From NCBI GenBank assembly GCA_900765125.1, contig CAAFQL010000291.1, forward strand, positions 1 through 10,674: a DNA stretch of 10,674 nucleotides. The letters run 5' to 3'. This DNA is from Oscillospiraceae bacterium. GTDB lineage: Bacteria; Bacillota; Clostridia; Oscillospirales; Ruminococcaceae. A model generated the notes under the pieces. That model searched no databases and was not told where the DNA came from. It worked only from the letters and a program-made list of their open reading frames with translations. The position numbers were made by a program, and so were the translations under genes. Positions 1 to 5,600 of the stretch are shown here, one piece after another. Position 1 is the first letter of the stretch, and each line of letters starts with the position of its first letter.

Positions 1-67
1 ACGATATGGTTGCATTTTCAAAATCACGAATCGTTCTTCTTTTTTCTATTGTTTCATAGAATTCCAT
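1..67 (-). CDS. Nitroreductase family protein, N-terminus only (runs off left edge)
   Basis: Only the first 22 codons are in the window: MEFYETIEKRRTIRDF followed by ENATIS. The ExIxxRRTxR pattern is how FMN-dependent nitroreductase-family proteins usually begin; the paired arginines near residues 10-14 contact the FMN phosphate in known members. The ATG at 65-67 is preceded by AAAGG about 9 bases upstream, which supports this start. It follows the deaminase gene by 32 bases in the same direction, so the two are probably co-transcribed. Family members reduce nitro compounds, quinones or flavins with NAD(P)H, and the substrate here cannot be told. The assignment rests on a short N-terminal match and is moderate. 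Confidence 0.6.
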   Translation of the reverse strand, partial: MEFYETIEKRRTIRDFENATIS

Positions 68-85
68 TTTGTGTTACCTTTCTAT

Positions 86-105
86 ATATAAATCAGAATT
101 TATAT
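86..105. repeat. Perfect AT-only inverted repeat at the deaminase stop
   Basis: ATATAAAT at 86-93 and ATTTATAT at 98-105 are exact reverse complements around a 4-base loop. The repeat spans the TAA stop of the deaminase gene (100-102) and sits just upstream of the SD of the next gene. The stem has no G-C pair and no following U tract, so it is a poor terminator. It could be a weak RNA hairpin or an operator-like palindrome, or simply chance in AT-rich DNA. Confidence 0.25.
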
Positions 106-492
106 CCACCATTCAGGAGTTATATCCCCAAGTTTAATAATACGTTGTGAAGCATAGTCAAGCATTATCTCGATGTCTTTATAGGTATCAGGCATGAGCT
201 GCACCATAAGCTCACGGCAGGCTCCACATGGTGCACCGTTAGAACCGTCAGGAAGGATAGCAAGAACCTTGTCTATTTCCTGCTCACCATTAGTAATCAT
301 ATTGAATATTGCATTTCTTTCAGCACATATCCCAAGGGTTGAACAGGTATCAATACATACTCCCGTGTATATCTTTCCTGAACGTGAAAGAATTGCCGCA
401 GAAACTTCTCCACAAGTAACATACTCTGAGATTTTGCGTTCGTTCTGAATAAACTTTGCAGCCTTATGCATTTCAATCCATATACTTTCCAT
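100..492 (-). CDS. Cytidine deaminase family protein (zinc-dependent)
   Basis: A 130-residue protein of the usual length for tetrameric cytidine deaminases, cytosolic. The zinc site is intact: C56-A-E58 (ICAERNAIF) and P88-C89-G-A-C92, giving three cysteine ligands and the catalytic glutamate E58 that activates water for hydrolytic deamination. In ordinary cytidine deaminases the strand before the CAE motif carries an NxE motif that binds the ribose. Here that segment reads GVCIDTCSTLG (about 44-54), with no NxE, so cytidine or deoxycytidine salvage is only the default guess and another heterocyclic amine is possible. The start is clear: ATG at 490-492 with AGGAGG at 499-504, spaced 6 bases. 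It follows a small hydrophobic frame and a candidate promoter, and a nitroreductase-like gene follows it. Family assignment is strong; the symbol cdd is withheld because of the substrate motif. Confidence 0.88.
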   Translation of the reverse strand: MESIWIEMHKAAKFIQNERKISEYVTCGEVSAAILSRSGKIYTGVCIDTCSTLGICAERNAIFNMITNGEQEIDKVLAILPDGSNGAPCGACRELMVQLMPDTYKDIEIMLDYASQRIIKLGDITPEWWI

Positions 493-498
493 GTTATT

Positions 499-504
499 CC
501 TCCT
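499..504 (-). promoter_or_regulatory. Strong Shine-Dalgarno site of the deaminase gene
   Basis: AGGAGG on the minus strand, 6 bases before the ATG. It is a full match to the anti-SD core. It lies just after the stop (512-514) of the small hydrophobic frame, so the layout is that of two consecutive genes. Confidence 0.75.
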
Positions 505-511
505 ATAAATT

Positions 512-682
512 TCAATTTATATTACCACAAAGTCCTATAATTACGATAATATTAGTAACAATATTGGGTATTGCAGATTTATCCCAAATTAAATATTCAT
601 ATATACAGCAATACATACCAACTAATATTACAATAACTATAGCAATGTAAAATAATACAGTAACAATTTTTTCATTTAACAT
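512..682 (-). CDS. Possible small two-segment membrane protein; frame may be disrupted near its start
   Basis: A 56-codon frame that I translated by hand. It starts MLNEKIVTVLFYIA, has a hydrophobic stretch at about residues 6-28, a short polar part (EYLIWDKS), a second hydrophobic stretch at about 38-52, and ends LCGNIN. A good SD (AAAGGAG, 684-690) lies in front, and the stop falls just before the SD of the deaminase gene, so it occupies the slot of a real gene. The oddity is the start. The in-frame ATG (680-682) is only one base after the SD, which is too close. A second ATG (673-675) is ideally spaced at 8 bases but one frame off, and there it gives only 12 codons (MKKLLLYYFTLL). One extra A in the A6 run at 667-672 would join that ATG to the long frame as MKKIVTVLFY. 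It could be a broken gene, a slippage-dependent gene, a sequence error, or a chance frame in AT-rich DNA. I do not recognise a family. Confidence 0.4.
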   Translation of the reverse strand: MLNEKIVTVLFYIAIVIVILVGMYCCIYEYLIWDKSAIPNIVTNIIVIIGLCGNIN

Positions 683-683
683 A

Positions 684-690
684 CTCCTTT
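684..690 (-). promoter_or_regulatory. Shine-Dalgarno site with no well-spaced in-frame start
   Basis: AAAGGAG on the minus strand. It is 1 base from the ATG of the long small-protein frame and 8 bases from the ATG at 673-675, which reads into a stop after 12 codons. Its strength and position inside a non-coding gap suggest that a translated gene begins here. Confidence 0.5.
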
Positions 691-730
691 AAATTCAGAT
701 TTGCATTAAATAAAAAATTACAACCTATCT

Positions 731-736
731 ATTATA
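731..736 (-). promoter_or_regulatory. Candidate promoter -10 element for the small-ORF/deaminase unit
   Basis: A perfect TATAAT on the minus strand, within TGTATTATAATAG, lies about 40 bases upstream of the first SD after azlD. That gives room for a short leader. I see no good TTGACA-like -35 box at 16-18 bases, although an upstream TG could give a partly extended -10 character. The region is very AT-rich, so TATAAT by chance is possible. If real, it makes the small frame, the deaminase and the nitroreductase-like gene a unit separate from the azlD operon. Confidence 0.35.
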
Positions 737-746
737 ATACATATTT

Positions 747-1046
747 TCATATAATAAGCCCAACAATAAATGCTGTTCCTGATGCAGCTAAAGCCACTAC
801 AATAAGTGGCAATCCAAAATATGCAAGAATAACAGCAGCTACTGTACCTGCGACTGATGTTATCATATTTCCGGTTGAATAAAAGATCGCAGGAATTGTC
901 ATTGCACTTAGCACAGCATATGGTATATAGTACAAAAAGCTTTTTAAAAACTTTGAATTTATCTTTCTTCGCATAAGAGTAAAAGGTACCATTCGCACAA
1001 GATATGTAACCCCTGCCATTACTGCAATATATATAGCTATGCTCAT
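747..1046 (-). CDS. azlD: AzlD family branched-chain amino acid exporter, small subunit
   Basis: A 99-residue membrane protein, the normal size for AzlD, the small partner of AzlC. It is almost wholly hydrophobic, with about four segments (roughly 3-20, 36-56, 60-78 and 80-99), and carries the family's early RMVPFTLMRRK stretch (residues 18-28), a positively charged loop after the first helix. AzlCD pairs export branched-chain amino acids and toxic analogues such as 4-azaleucine in Bacillus; the substrate here is inferred from the family. Its ATG (1044-1046) overlaps the TGA of azlC as ATGA, typical for coupled subunits made in a fixed ratio. After the stop comes an AT-rich gap, and no terminator hairpin is visible there. 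Confidence 0.92.
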   Translation of the reverse strand: MSIAIYIAVMAGVTYLVRMVPFTLMRRKINSKFLKSFLYYIPYAVLSAMTIPAIFYSTGNMITSVAGTVAAVILAYFGLPLIVVALAASGTAFIVGLII

Positions 1047-1747
1047 GACTTTTCCCCCTCCTCTTCAGGAACCGGGAATATCAATGCTGCGGCTATTGCT
1101 GCGATAACCGCACTGATTATAACTGCAAATCCACCTGAAAGTGATGGTACTGCGTAATAAAGAACAGTACTTATCGCTGCTGCTAAGATTATTACAAATA
1201 ATACGCTTCTGCTCTTCTTTGCAGCCGGAATGATTATTGCAAGAAACATTCCATAAAGAACTATTCCCATTGCGTCTGTTATAGGTGCCGGAAGAATATT
1301 TCCTGCAACAGCACCAAGCAGCGTTCCTCCGCTCCAGCCTATAAATGCTATCAGTATAAGTCCGTACATATATCTCGGTGTAAGTTTAGAAGGCTGCGCC
1401 GACGCAACAGCAAAAATTTCATCTGTTATTCCAAATGAAACTGCCAGCCTATGCGGCGTATTAAACGAACTGTCAAGTTTTTGAGAAAGTGAAAGTCCCA
1501 TAAGCGAATAACGTATATTTATAACAAGCTGTGTCACTGCCATTTCTATATATGTACCGCAGGCTGCTATAACACCTACTCCTGCTGCCTGCCCTGCCGA
1601 TGTAAGATTTGTCATTGATATACATACAGCTTCTATTACTGTAAGTCCTGCTCGGACTGCCATTATTCCAAAGCCAAAAGATACAGAAAAATATCCAAGG
1701 GCTATAGGTATTCCATGAATAAGTCCTCTTCTAAATCCAAGTCTCAA
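1043..1747 (-). CDS. azlC: AzlC family branched-chain amino acid exporter, large subunit
   Basis: A 234-residue polytopic membrane protein of the AzlC family, the large subunit of a branched-chain amino acid exporter acting with AzlD. The family pattern is visible in order: an N-terminal GIPIALGYFSVSFGFG helix (12-27), SAGQAA (50-55), the NIRYSLMGLSLS segment (77-88), FGITDEIFA (105-113), and three further hydrophobic stretches at about 127-147, 157-175 and 182-225. The tail PVPEEEGEKS is acidic and probably cytoplasmic. The start is TTG (1745-1747): AAGGAG at 1756-1761 sits 8 bases upstream, and MRLGFRRGLIHGIPI fits the family N-terminus. The TTG overlaps the recN stop as TTGA, so translation is coupled to recN, whose function is unrelated. 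The end overlaps azlD by 4 bases. Confidence 0.92.
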   Translation of the reverse strand: MRLGFRRGLIHGIPIALGYFSVSFGFGIMAVRAGLTVIEAVCISMTNLTSAGQAAGVGVIAACGTYIEMAVTQLVINIRYSLMGLSLSQKLDSSFNTPHRLAVSFGITDEIFAVASAQPSKLTPRYMYGLILIAFIGWSGGTLLGAVAGNILPAPITDAMGIVLYGMFLAIIIPAAKKSRSVLFVIILAAAISTVLYYAVPSLSGGFAVIISAVIAAIAAALIFPVPEEEGEKS

Positions 1748-3429
1748 TTTTTACTCTCCTTAGCAAATTGCGGGTGCTGCCTGAGAAGTTCTTCCCTTGC
1801 ACTTTTAAGAATAAGCTCACTTGGCGGTTCACCGCACATTATACGTCCTATTTCACGTACCCTTCCCTCAAAGTCAAGAGGAGTTACCTTTGTGGAAGTA
1901 CGATCATTTTCCTGCTGCTTTTCAATTTTAAGATGATGCTCTGCCATAATACCTATCTGGGAAAGATGTGTAACGCACAAAACCTGCCTTACACTTCCCA
2001 GCTCATGAAGTTTTACACCTATCTTCTGAGCAGCACGTCCGCTTACACCTGTATCTATCTCGTCAAAAATCATAGTAGGGATACTGTCCTTATCTGCAAT
2101 GACACATTTCAAAGCAAGCATTATCCTGGAAAGTTCACCGCCTGATGCTATTTTTGCAAGCGGCTTTAATGATTCACCTTTATTTGCTGATATCATAAGT
2201 TCCATTCTGTCCATTCCCTGCAAGGTAAGCTTGCCAACACTATGAGATACTTCCAGACGTACACCAGGCATATCAAGAAATTGCAGCTGCTCTGCTACTA
2301 AACTTGTAAAACGCTTAGCCGTTTCTACTCTATAATTGCTAAGCGCCTTTGCTCGTTTTGAGACCTCTGTTAAAAGCTCTGCCTTTTCATGTCTGAGCTG
2401 TTCTATTTCATCAGCATTATTCTGCATATTTTTAAGATCTTCTTTTGCTTCCATGCACCGCTTTACAAGTTCATCTCCTGTACATACATATGCACGTGTA
2501 AGCTCTCTTATAGCGTTACTTCTGCTTTGAAGCTTTGCAAGCTTTATTTCGTCAATCTCCATATTATCAGCAATTTCCCTCAAGGTTTCTGATATATCAC
2601 GAAGTTCAAGTTCTGTAGTTTTAAGTCTTTTTGCAAGGCTTTCAGCCTCAGAAATATATTCAGTCTGAGAATCGACTGAATTTTCAGCATCACGTATAAG
2701 ACTTACTGCATCCGAAGAATCATCATTATCAATAGCTGATGCAGCAAACCTTAGAGCATTTATTATATTTTCCGACTGCATAAGCCGTTCGAGAGAACTT
2801 GCCGTCTCATCTTCTTCTCCCATTTTTAGTCCAAGCTCTTCTACATCTGAAACAAGAGCTTTCAGAAACTCTGATTTTTTCTTCTGTTCCTGAGATTGTT
2901 TCACGAGAGTACTAAGCCTTTTCGCCTTTTTCTGCAACGTTCTGAAACTTTCCTGATATGCAAGCAGAAGAGTATTATCTCCGCCAAATCTGTCGATCAT
3001 ATCCATATGCCTATCAGACGACATAAGAAGCTGTGTATCATGCTGACCATGTATGTCAATAAGTACATCACCCAGACGTTTCAGAGCACCTACTGTAGCA
3101 GTTTTATGATTTATTCTGGCAGTACTTCCACCGTCTGCAATTATTTCACGGGTAAGCAAAAGTTCGTCCTCAGCTTCTATTCCAAGCTCAGAAAGAACCT
3201 CTTTTACATTATCACTGATATTCTGAAACAGCGCAGAAATAACAGCCTTATTGCAGCCCGTACGTACTATATCCCTTGTAACACGCTGCCCTAAAACAGC
3301 ATTAATACCATGTATGAGGATAGATTTACCTGCACCTGTTTCACCGGTAAATACGTTGAAATTACGGCAAAGCGGAATACGTGCCTTTTCAATAACTGCA
3401 AGGTTTTCAATATAAATTTCAGTAAGCAT
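1744..3429 (-). CDS. recN: DNA repair protein RecN
   Basis: A 561-residue SMC-like ATPase that acts early in double-strand break repair with RecA, in the cytosol at the nucleoid. The head is split as expected. The N-terminal half has Walker A GETGAGKS (29-36) after LTEIYIENLAVIEKA. The C-terminal half has the ABC signature SGGELSR (429-435), Walker B TMIFDEIDTG (D456, E457 catalytic), and the switch histidine in CVTHLSQI (H488). Between them, roughly 150-370, is a long charged stretch rich in E, K, L and Q that should form the antiparallel coiled-coil arm. Length matches the family (about 550-570). ATG at 3427-3429 has GAGG 7 bases upstream. It follows argR by 17 bases, the usual argR-recN pair of Firmicutes, and its stop overlaps the TTG start of azlC. 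Confidence 0.97.
   Translation of the reverse strand: MLTEIYIENLAVIEKARIPLCRNFNVFTGETGAGKSILIHGINAVLGQRVTRDIVRTGCNKAVISALFQNISDNVKEVLSELGIEAEDELLLTREIIADGGSTARINHKTATVGALKRLGDVLIDIHGQHDTQLLMSSDRHMDMIDRFGGDNTLLLAYQESFRTLQKKAKRLSTLVKQSQEQKKKSEFLKALVSDVEELGLKMGEEDETASSLERLMQSENIINALRFAASAIDNDDSSDAVSLIRDAENSVDSQTEYISEAESLAKRLKTTELELRDISETLREIADNMEIDEIKLAKLQSRSNAIRELTRAYVCTGDELVKRCMEAKEDLKNMQNNADEIEQLRHEKAELLTEVSKRAKALSNYRVETAKRFTSLVAEQLQFLDMPGVRLEVSHSVGKLTLQGMDRMELMISANKGESLKPLAKIASGGELSRIMLALKCVIADKDSIPTMIFDEIDTGVSGRAAQKIGVKLHELGSVRQVLCVTHLSQIGIMAEHHLKIEKQQENDRTSTKVTPLDFEGRVREIGRIMCGEPPSELILKSAREELLRQHPQFAKESKN
1756..1761 (-). promoter_or_regulatory. Shine-Dalgarno site that fixes the TTG start of azlC
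   Basis: AAGGAG lies within the last codons of recN, 8 bases before TTG at 1745-1747. No ATG or GTG start is better placed, so it decides the unusual start codon. Confidence 0.7.
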
Positions 3430-3446
3430 AAAAACGCCTCGATCCC

Positions 3447-3890
3447 TTAATCTGTATCAAAGATATTGCCCATGCGAAATTGCAGCGCAAGTCTCTCTGC
3501 CTGTTTCTCCTCACGCATCAGCACAAAAATAGTATCATCACCGGCAATAGTTCCTACTACGCCATTTTTCTTCATAGCATCGAACGCTGCACAGGCAGCC
3601 TGTGCCATTCCAGGGCGGCAGTGTATCACAAGCATATGTCCAGCAAAATCAGCACTAAGTACAGACTCTTTAATAATTCCGTCCATTGCCGCCGGTGCAT
3701 CATGTTTTACATAACGCACTGTATTTCCTACGTGCTGCTTCGTAAGCCGAAGTTCGTGCATATCTCTTGAAAGGGTTGCCTGTGTTACTTTTACACCTTT
3801 CTCTTCAAGTAGACTTTGAAGCTCATCTTGTGTATGAACTTCATTGTCGGATATAACACGAAGAATGAGAGTATGCCTTTCTTTTTTCAT
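3447..3890 (-). CDS. argR: Arginine repressor ArgR/AhrC
   Basis: A 147-residue transcription factor, hexameric in known members, that binds ARG boxes when loaded with L-arginine. It represses arginine synthesis and, in Bacillus, activates arginine breakdown. The N-terminal winged-helix domain (about 1-68) carries TQDELQSLLEEKG and the recognition helix TQATLSRDMHELRL (36-49) with the conserved S41-R42. The C-terminal domain (about 72-147) for oligomerisation and arginine binding carries GTIAGDDTIFVL (113-124), where the paired aspartates contact arginine. ATG (3888-3890) overlaps the nadK stop as ATGA, and GGAGG lies 6 bases upstream. No arginine gene is in the window, so its targets are elsewhere; its place before recN is ordinary for Firmicutes. 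I found no convincing ARG box nearby, so there is no sign of autoregulation. Confidence 0.96.
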   Translation of the reverse strand: MKKERHTLILRVISDNEVHTQDELQSLLEEKGVKVTQATLSRDMHELRLTKQHVGNTVRYVKHDAPAAMDGIIKESVLSADFAGHMLVIHCRPGMAQAACAAFDAMKKNGVVGTIAGDDTIFVLMREEKQAERLALQFRMGNIFDTD

Positions 3891-4783
3891 ATAAAACCTC
3901 CGCCGACTTCAAGACTTCCATTTCCTTTCAGCGAATGTGTTATCTTACGGTTAAGTGAATCAAAAAATGTATTTCCGCTCAAATCTACTAACTGTATAGT
4001 ATGCTCTGAACGGTATATAGTAAGGTGACTGCTTGAATCAAAAGGTACCGGTGTTTCACCATCAGATGAAATATAGACATCACTGCCGTCACGAATGGAA
4101 AGTCTTACACAAAGCCTGCTTTCCGGTGAAAATAATATAGGTCTGGAAGCAAGAGAATGAGGACATACAAGAGTAAATCCTATACATGAAAATTCAGGTT
4201 CTATTACACTGCCTCCTGCTGAAAGTGCATATGCCGTTGAACCTGTGGGCGTACTGAATATTGCTCCGTCAGCACGATATTGTCCAAGCAGAACTTCATT
4301 TCTGTACACGGAAAAATCAATTACACGTGCAAACTGACGGCCAAGAACTATATCGTTAAGAGCTGTGAAATGCTGAAACGTATAACCTTTTTCATCTGTA
4401 AGATCGCCGCATAGCATCATACGCTTTGATACACGATAGTCCCCTGTTTTCAGACGTACTAGTTCATGCAGCTGTGACGGTTCAATAGATGCCATAAAGC
4501 CAAGTCTGCCGGTATTTATTCCGAGAAGCATAGCACTTGAACCCATAAGAGCCTTTGCACAGCGGAGAATAGTTCCGTCACCGCCTATTGCAACAGCAAA
4601 GTCAGCATCCCGTACAGACTCCTCAAAAGGAGCATATTTTAAAAATGATTTATCATAAAAAAGTGCACGAAGTTGAGGATCCGCAATCACCTCAAAATCA
4701 TTGCTGTTTAACGTATCACAAACATTACGTGCGCAGGAAAGCGCATTTACCTTTTGCAGATTTGGAAAAATAACAGCTTTCAA
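3887..4783 (-). CDS. nadK: NAD(+) kinase
   Basis: A 298-residue cytosolic kinase that phosphorylates NAD at the 2' position of the adenosine ribose, giving NADP. Visible family motifs, in order: FAVAIGGDGTIL (62-73) with the GGDGT phosphate-binding loop; GINTGRLGF (88-96); ALNDIVLGR (141-149), the short NE/D motif in its aspartate form; DGAIFSTPTGSTAYALSAGG (172-191), the signature glycine-rich stretch; and CPHSLASRPIL (207-217). Start is TTG (4781-4783) with AAGGAG at 4793-4798, spaced 9 bases. The N-terminus MKAVIFPNL matches the family's first strand, so TTG is well supported. It lies 19 bases after tlyA, and its last codons contain the SD for argR, overlapping that start by 4 bases. Whether ATP or polyphosphate is the donor cannot be read from the sequence. 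Confidence 0.96.
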   Translation of the reverse strand: MKAVIFPNLQKVNALSCARNVCDTLNSNDFEVIADPQLRALFYDKSFLKYAPFEESVRDADFAVAIGGDGTILRCAKALMGSSAMLLGINTGRLGFMASIEPSQLHELVRLKTGDYRVSKRMMLCGDLTDEKGYTFQHFTALNDIVLGRQFARVIDFSVYRNEVLLGQYRADGAIFSTPTGSTAYALSAGGSVIEPEFSCIGFTLVCPHSLASRPILFSPESRLCVRLSIRDGSDVYISSDGETPVPFDSSSHLTIYRSEHTIQLVDLSGNTFFDSLNRKITHSLKGNGSLEVGGGFI

Positions 4784-4792
4784 GTTTCTGTA

Positions 4793-4798
4793 CTCCTT
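4793..4798 (-). promoter_or_regulatory. Shine-Dalgarno site that fixes the TTG start of nadK
   Basis: AAGGAG falls in the 19-base gap between tlyA and nadK, 9 bases before TTG at 4781-4783. The resulting N-terminus fits the NAD kinase fold, so the uncommon start codon is supported both by this site and by homology. Confidence 0.75.
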
Positions 4799-4802
4799 GT
4801 AA

Positions 4803-5600
4803 TTATTTCTGTGAAAAAGCCTCTTCTACTACAGACTTAAAATCAACTGTAGTACTCATATTATCAGAATCATCAGCGTTCAATATCACCGCTAAATATT
4901 CTATATTGCCTGAACCACCCTTGACAGGAGACGGACAGATCATCTTAAGAGAAAAACCATTTCTGCTAAACTCCTCTGTTACTTTCACAAGTACGTTCAT
5001 ATGTACTTTACGTGATTTTACCAAGCCATTCTTGCCTATGTTTTCCCTTCCTGCTTCAAACTGAGGTTTTATACGAACGGCAGCGATGCCGTCTTTTTTG
5101 AGAAAATTAGCCATATGCGGCAGTATCATACTAAGAGATATAAATGAGACATCTGTAGATATAAAATCTATAGGTTCCTGAACTGTTTCAGAGCCAAGGT
5201 TCCTTATATCAGTGCCTTCAAGGTTAACAACACGACTGTCTTTACGCAGTTTATCAGCAAGCTGACCATGACCTACATCAACTGCATAAACCTTTACAGC
5301 TCCCCTTTGCAGCATACAATCAGTAAAACCGCCTGTTGAAGCGCCGATGTCCATACAAACTTTTTCTTTAAGATCTATGTCGCAGAGTTCCACTGCTTTT
5401 TCAAGTTTAAGTCCACCCCTGCCTACATATGCAAGGCTCTCGCCTTCCATTGTTATAACAGAATTTTCATTTACCTGCTTTGATGACTTTATACAAATAA
5501 TCCCATCAAGTTTTATCTGACCTGCTTTTATAAGCTCCTGAGCTCTTGCACGACTTCCAGCTATACCTCTTGCAATAAGCTCTGCATCAAGCCTTGCCAT
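4803..5600 (-). CDS. tlyA: TlyA family rRNA 2'-O-methyltransferase
   Basis: A 265-residue two-domain protein. The N-terminal S4 RNA-binding domain (about 1-60) shows RLDAELIARGIAGSRARAQ and IKAGQIKLDG. The C-terminal FtsJ/RrmJ-like SAM methyltransferase domain has the SAM loop MDIGASTGGFTDCML (83-97). The Lys-Asp-Lys-Glu set of 2'-O-methyltransferases fits K65 (RGGLKLEKA), D150 (STDVSFISL), K178 (RIKPQFEAGRE) and E234 (GNIEYLA). All four are shifted by the same 4 residues from the set I recall for mycobacterial TlyA (K69, D154, K182, E238), which supports conserved catalysis. TlyA methylates cytidines of 23S rRNA, and in some species 16S rRNA, and affects capreomycin/viomycin sensitivity. The old label 'hemolysin' is misleading. 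ATG (5598-5600) overlaps the dxs end by 14 bases, with AAAGGAA upstream. Confidence 0.95.
   Translation of the reverse strand: MARLDAELIARGIAGSRARAQELIKAGQIKLDGIICIKSSKQVNENSVITMEGESLAYVGRGGLKLEKAVELCDIDLKEKVCMDIGASTGGFTDCMLQRGAVKVYAVDVGHGQLADKLRKDSRVVNLEGTDIRNLGSETVQEPIDFISTDVSFISLSMILPHMANFLKKDGIAAVRIKPQFEAGRENIGKNGLVKSRKVHMNVLVKVTEEFSRNGFSLKMICPSPVKGGSGNIEYLAVILNADDSDNMSTTVDFKSVVEEAFSQK

Noticed and set aside
194..448. Plus-strand open frame antisense to the deaminase gene
   Set aside because: The opposite strand encodes a protein with an intact zinc-deaminase motif set, and the plus frame shows no recognisable motif. It is a shadow.
559..573. CAATA-5-TATTG inverted repeat as a possible terminator or operator
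   Set aside because: The stem is 5 bp and nearly all A-T, there is no U tract, and the repeat lies inside the small reading frame. Such repeats are expected by chance in this composition.
590..605. TGAATA-like half site as a possible ARG box for ArgR
   Set aside because: Only one half resembles the TGAATAAAAATTCA-type box and there is no symmetric partner at the right spacing.
456..650. Plus-strand frame of 64 codons across the AT-rich gap
   Set aside because: It runs backward through the deaminase start and SD and shows no recognisable domain. The minus-strand small frame fits the gene layout better.
2896..3294. 132-codon plus-strand frame inside recN
   Set aside because: It lies wholly within a well-supported recN in the antisense direction, with no recognisable domain.
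4803..5600. Reading tlyA as a hemolysin/virulence factor
   Set aside because: The S4 domain plus FtsJ-like methyltransferase with a complete K-D-K-E set marks an rRNA methyltransferase. There is no signal peptide or pore-forming feature.
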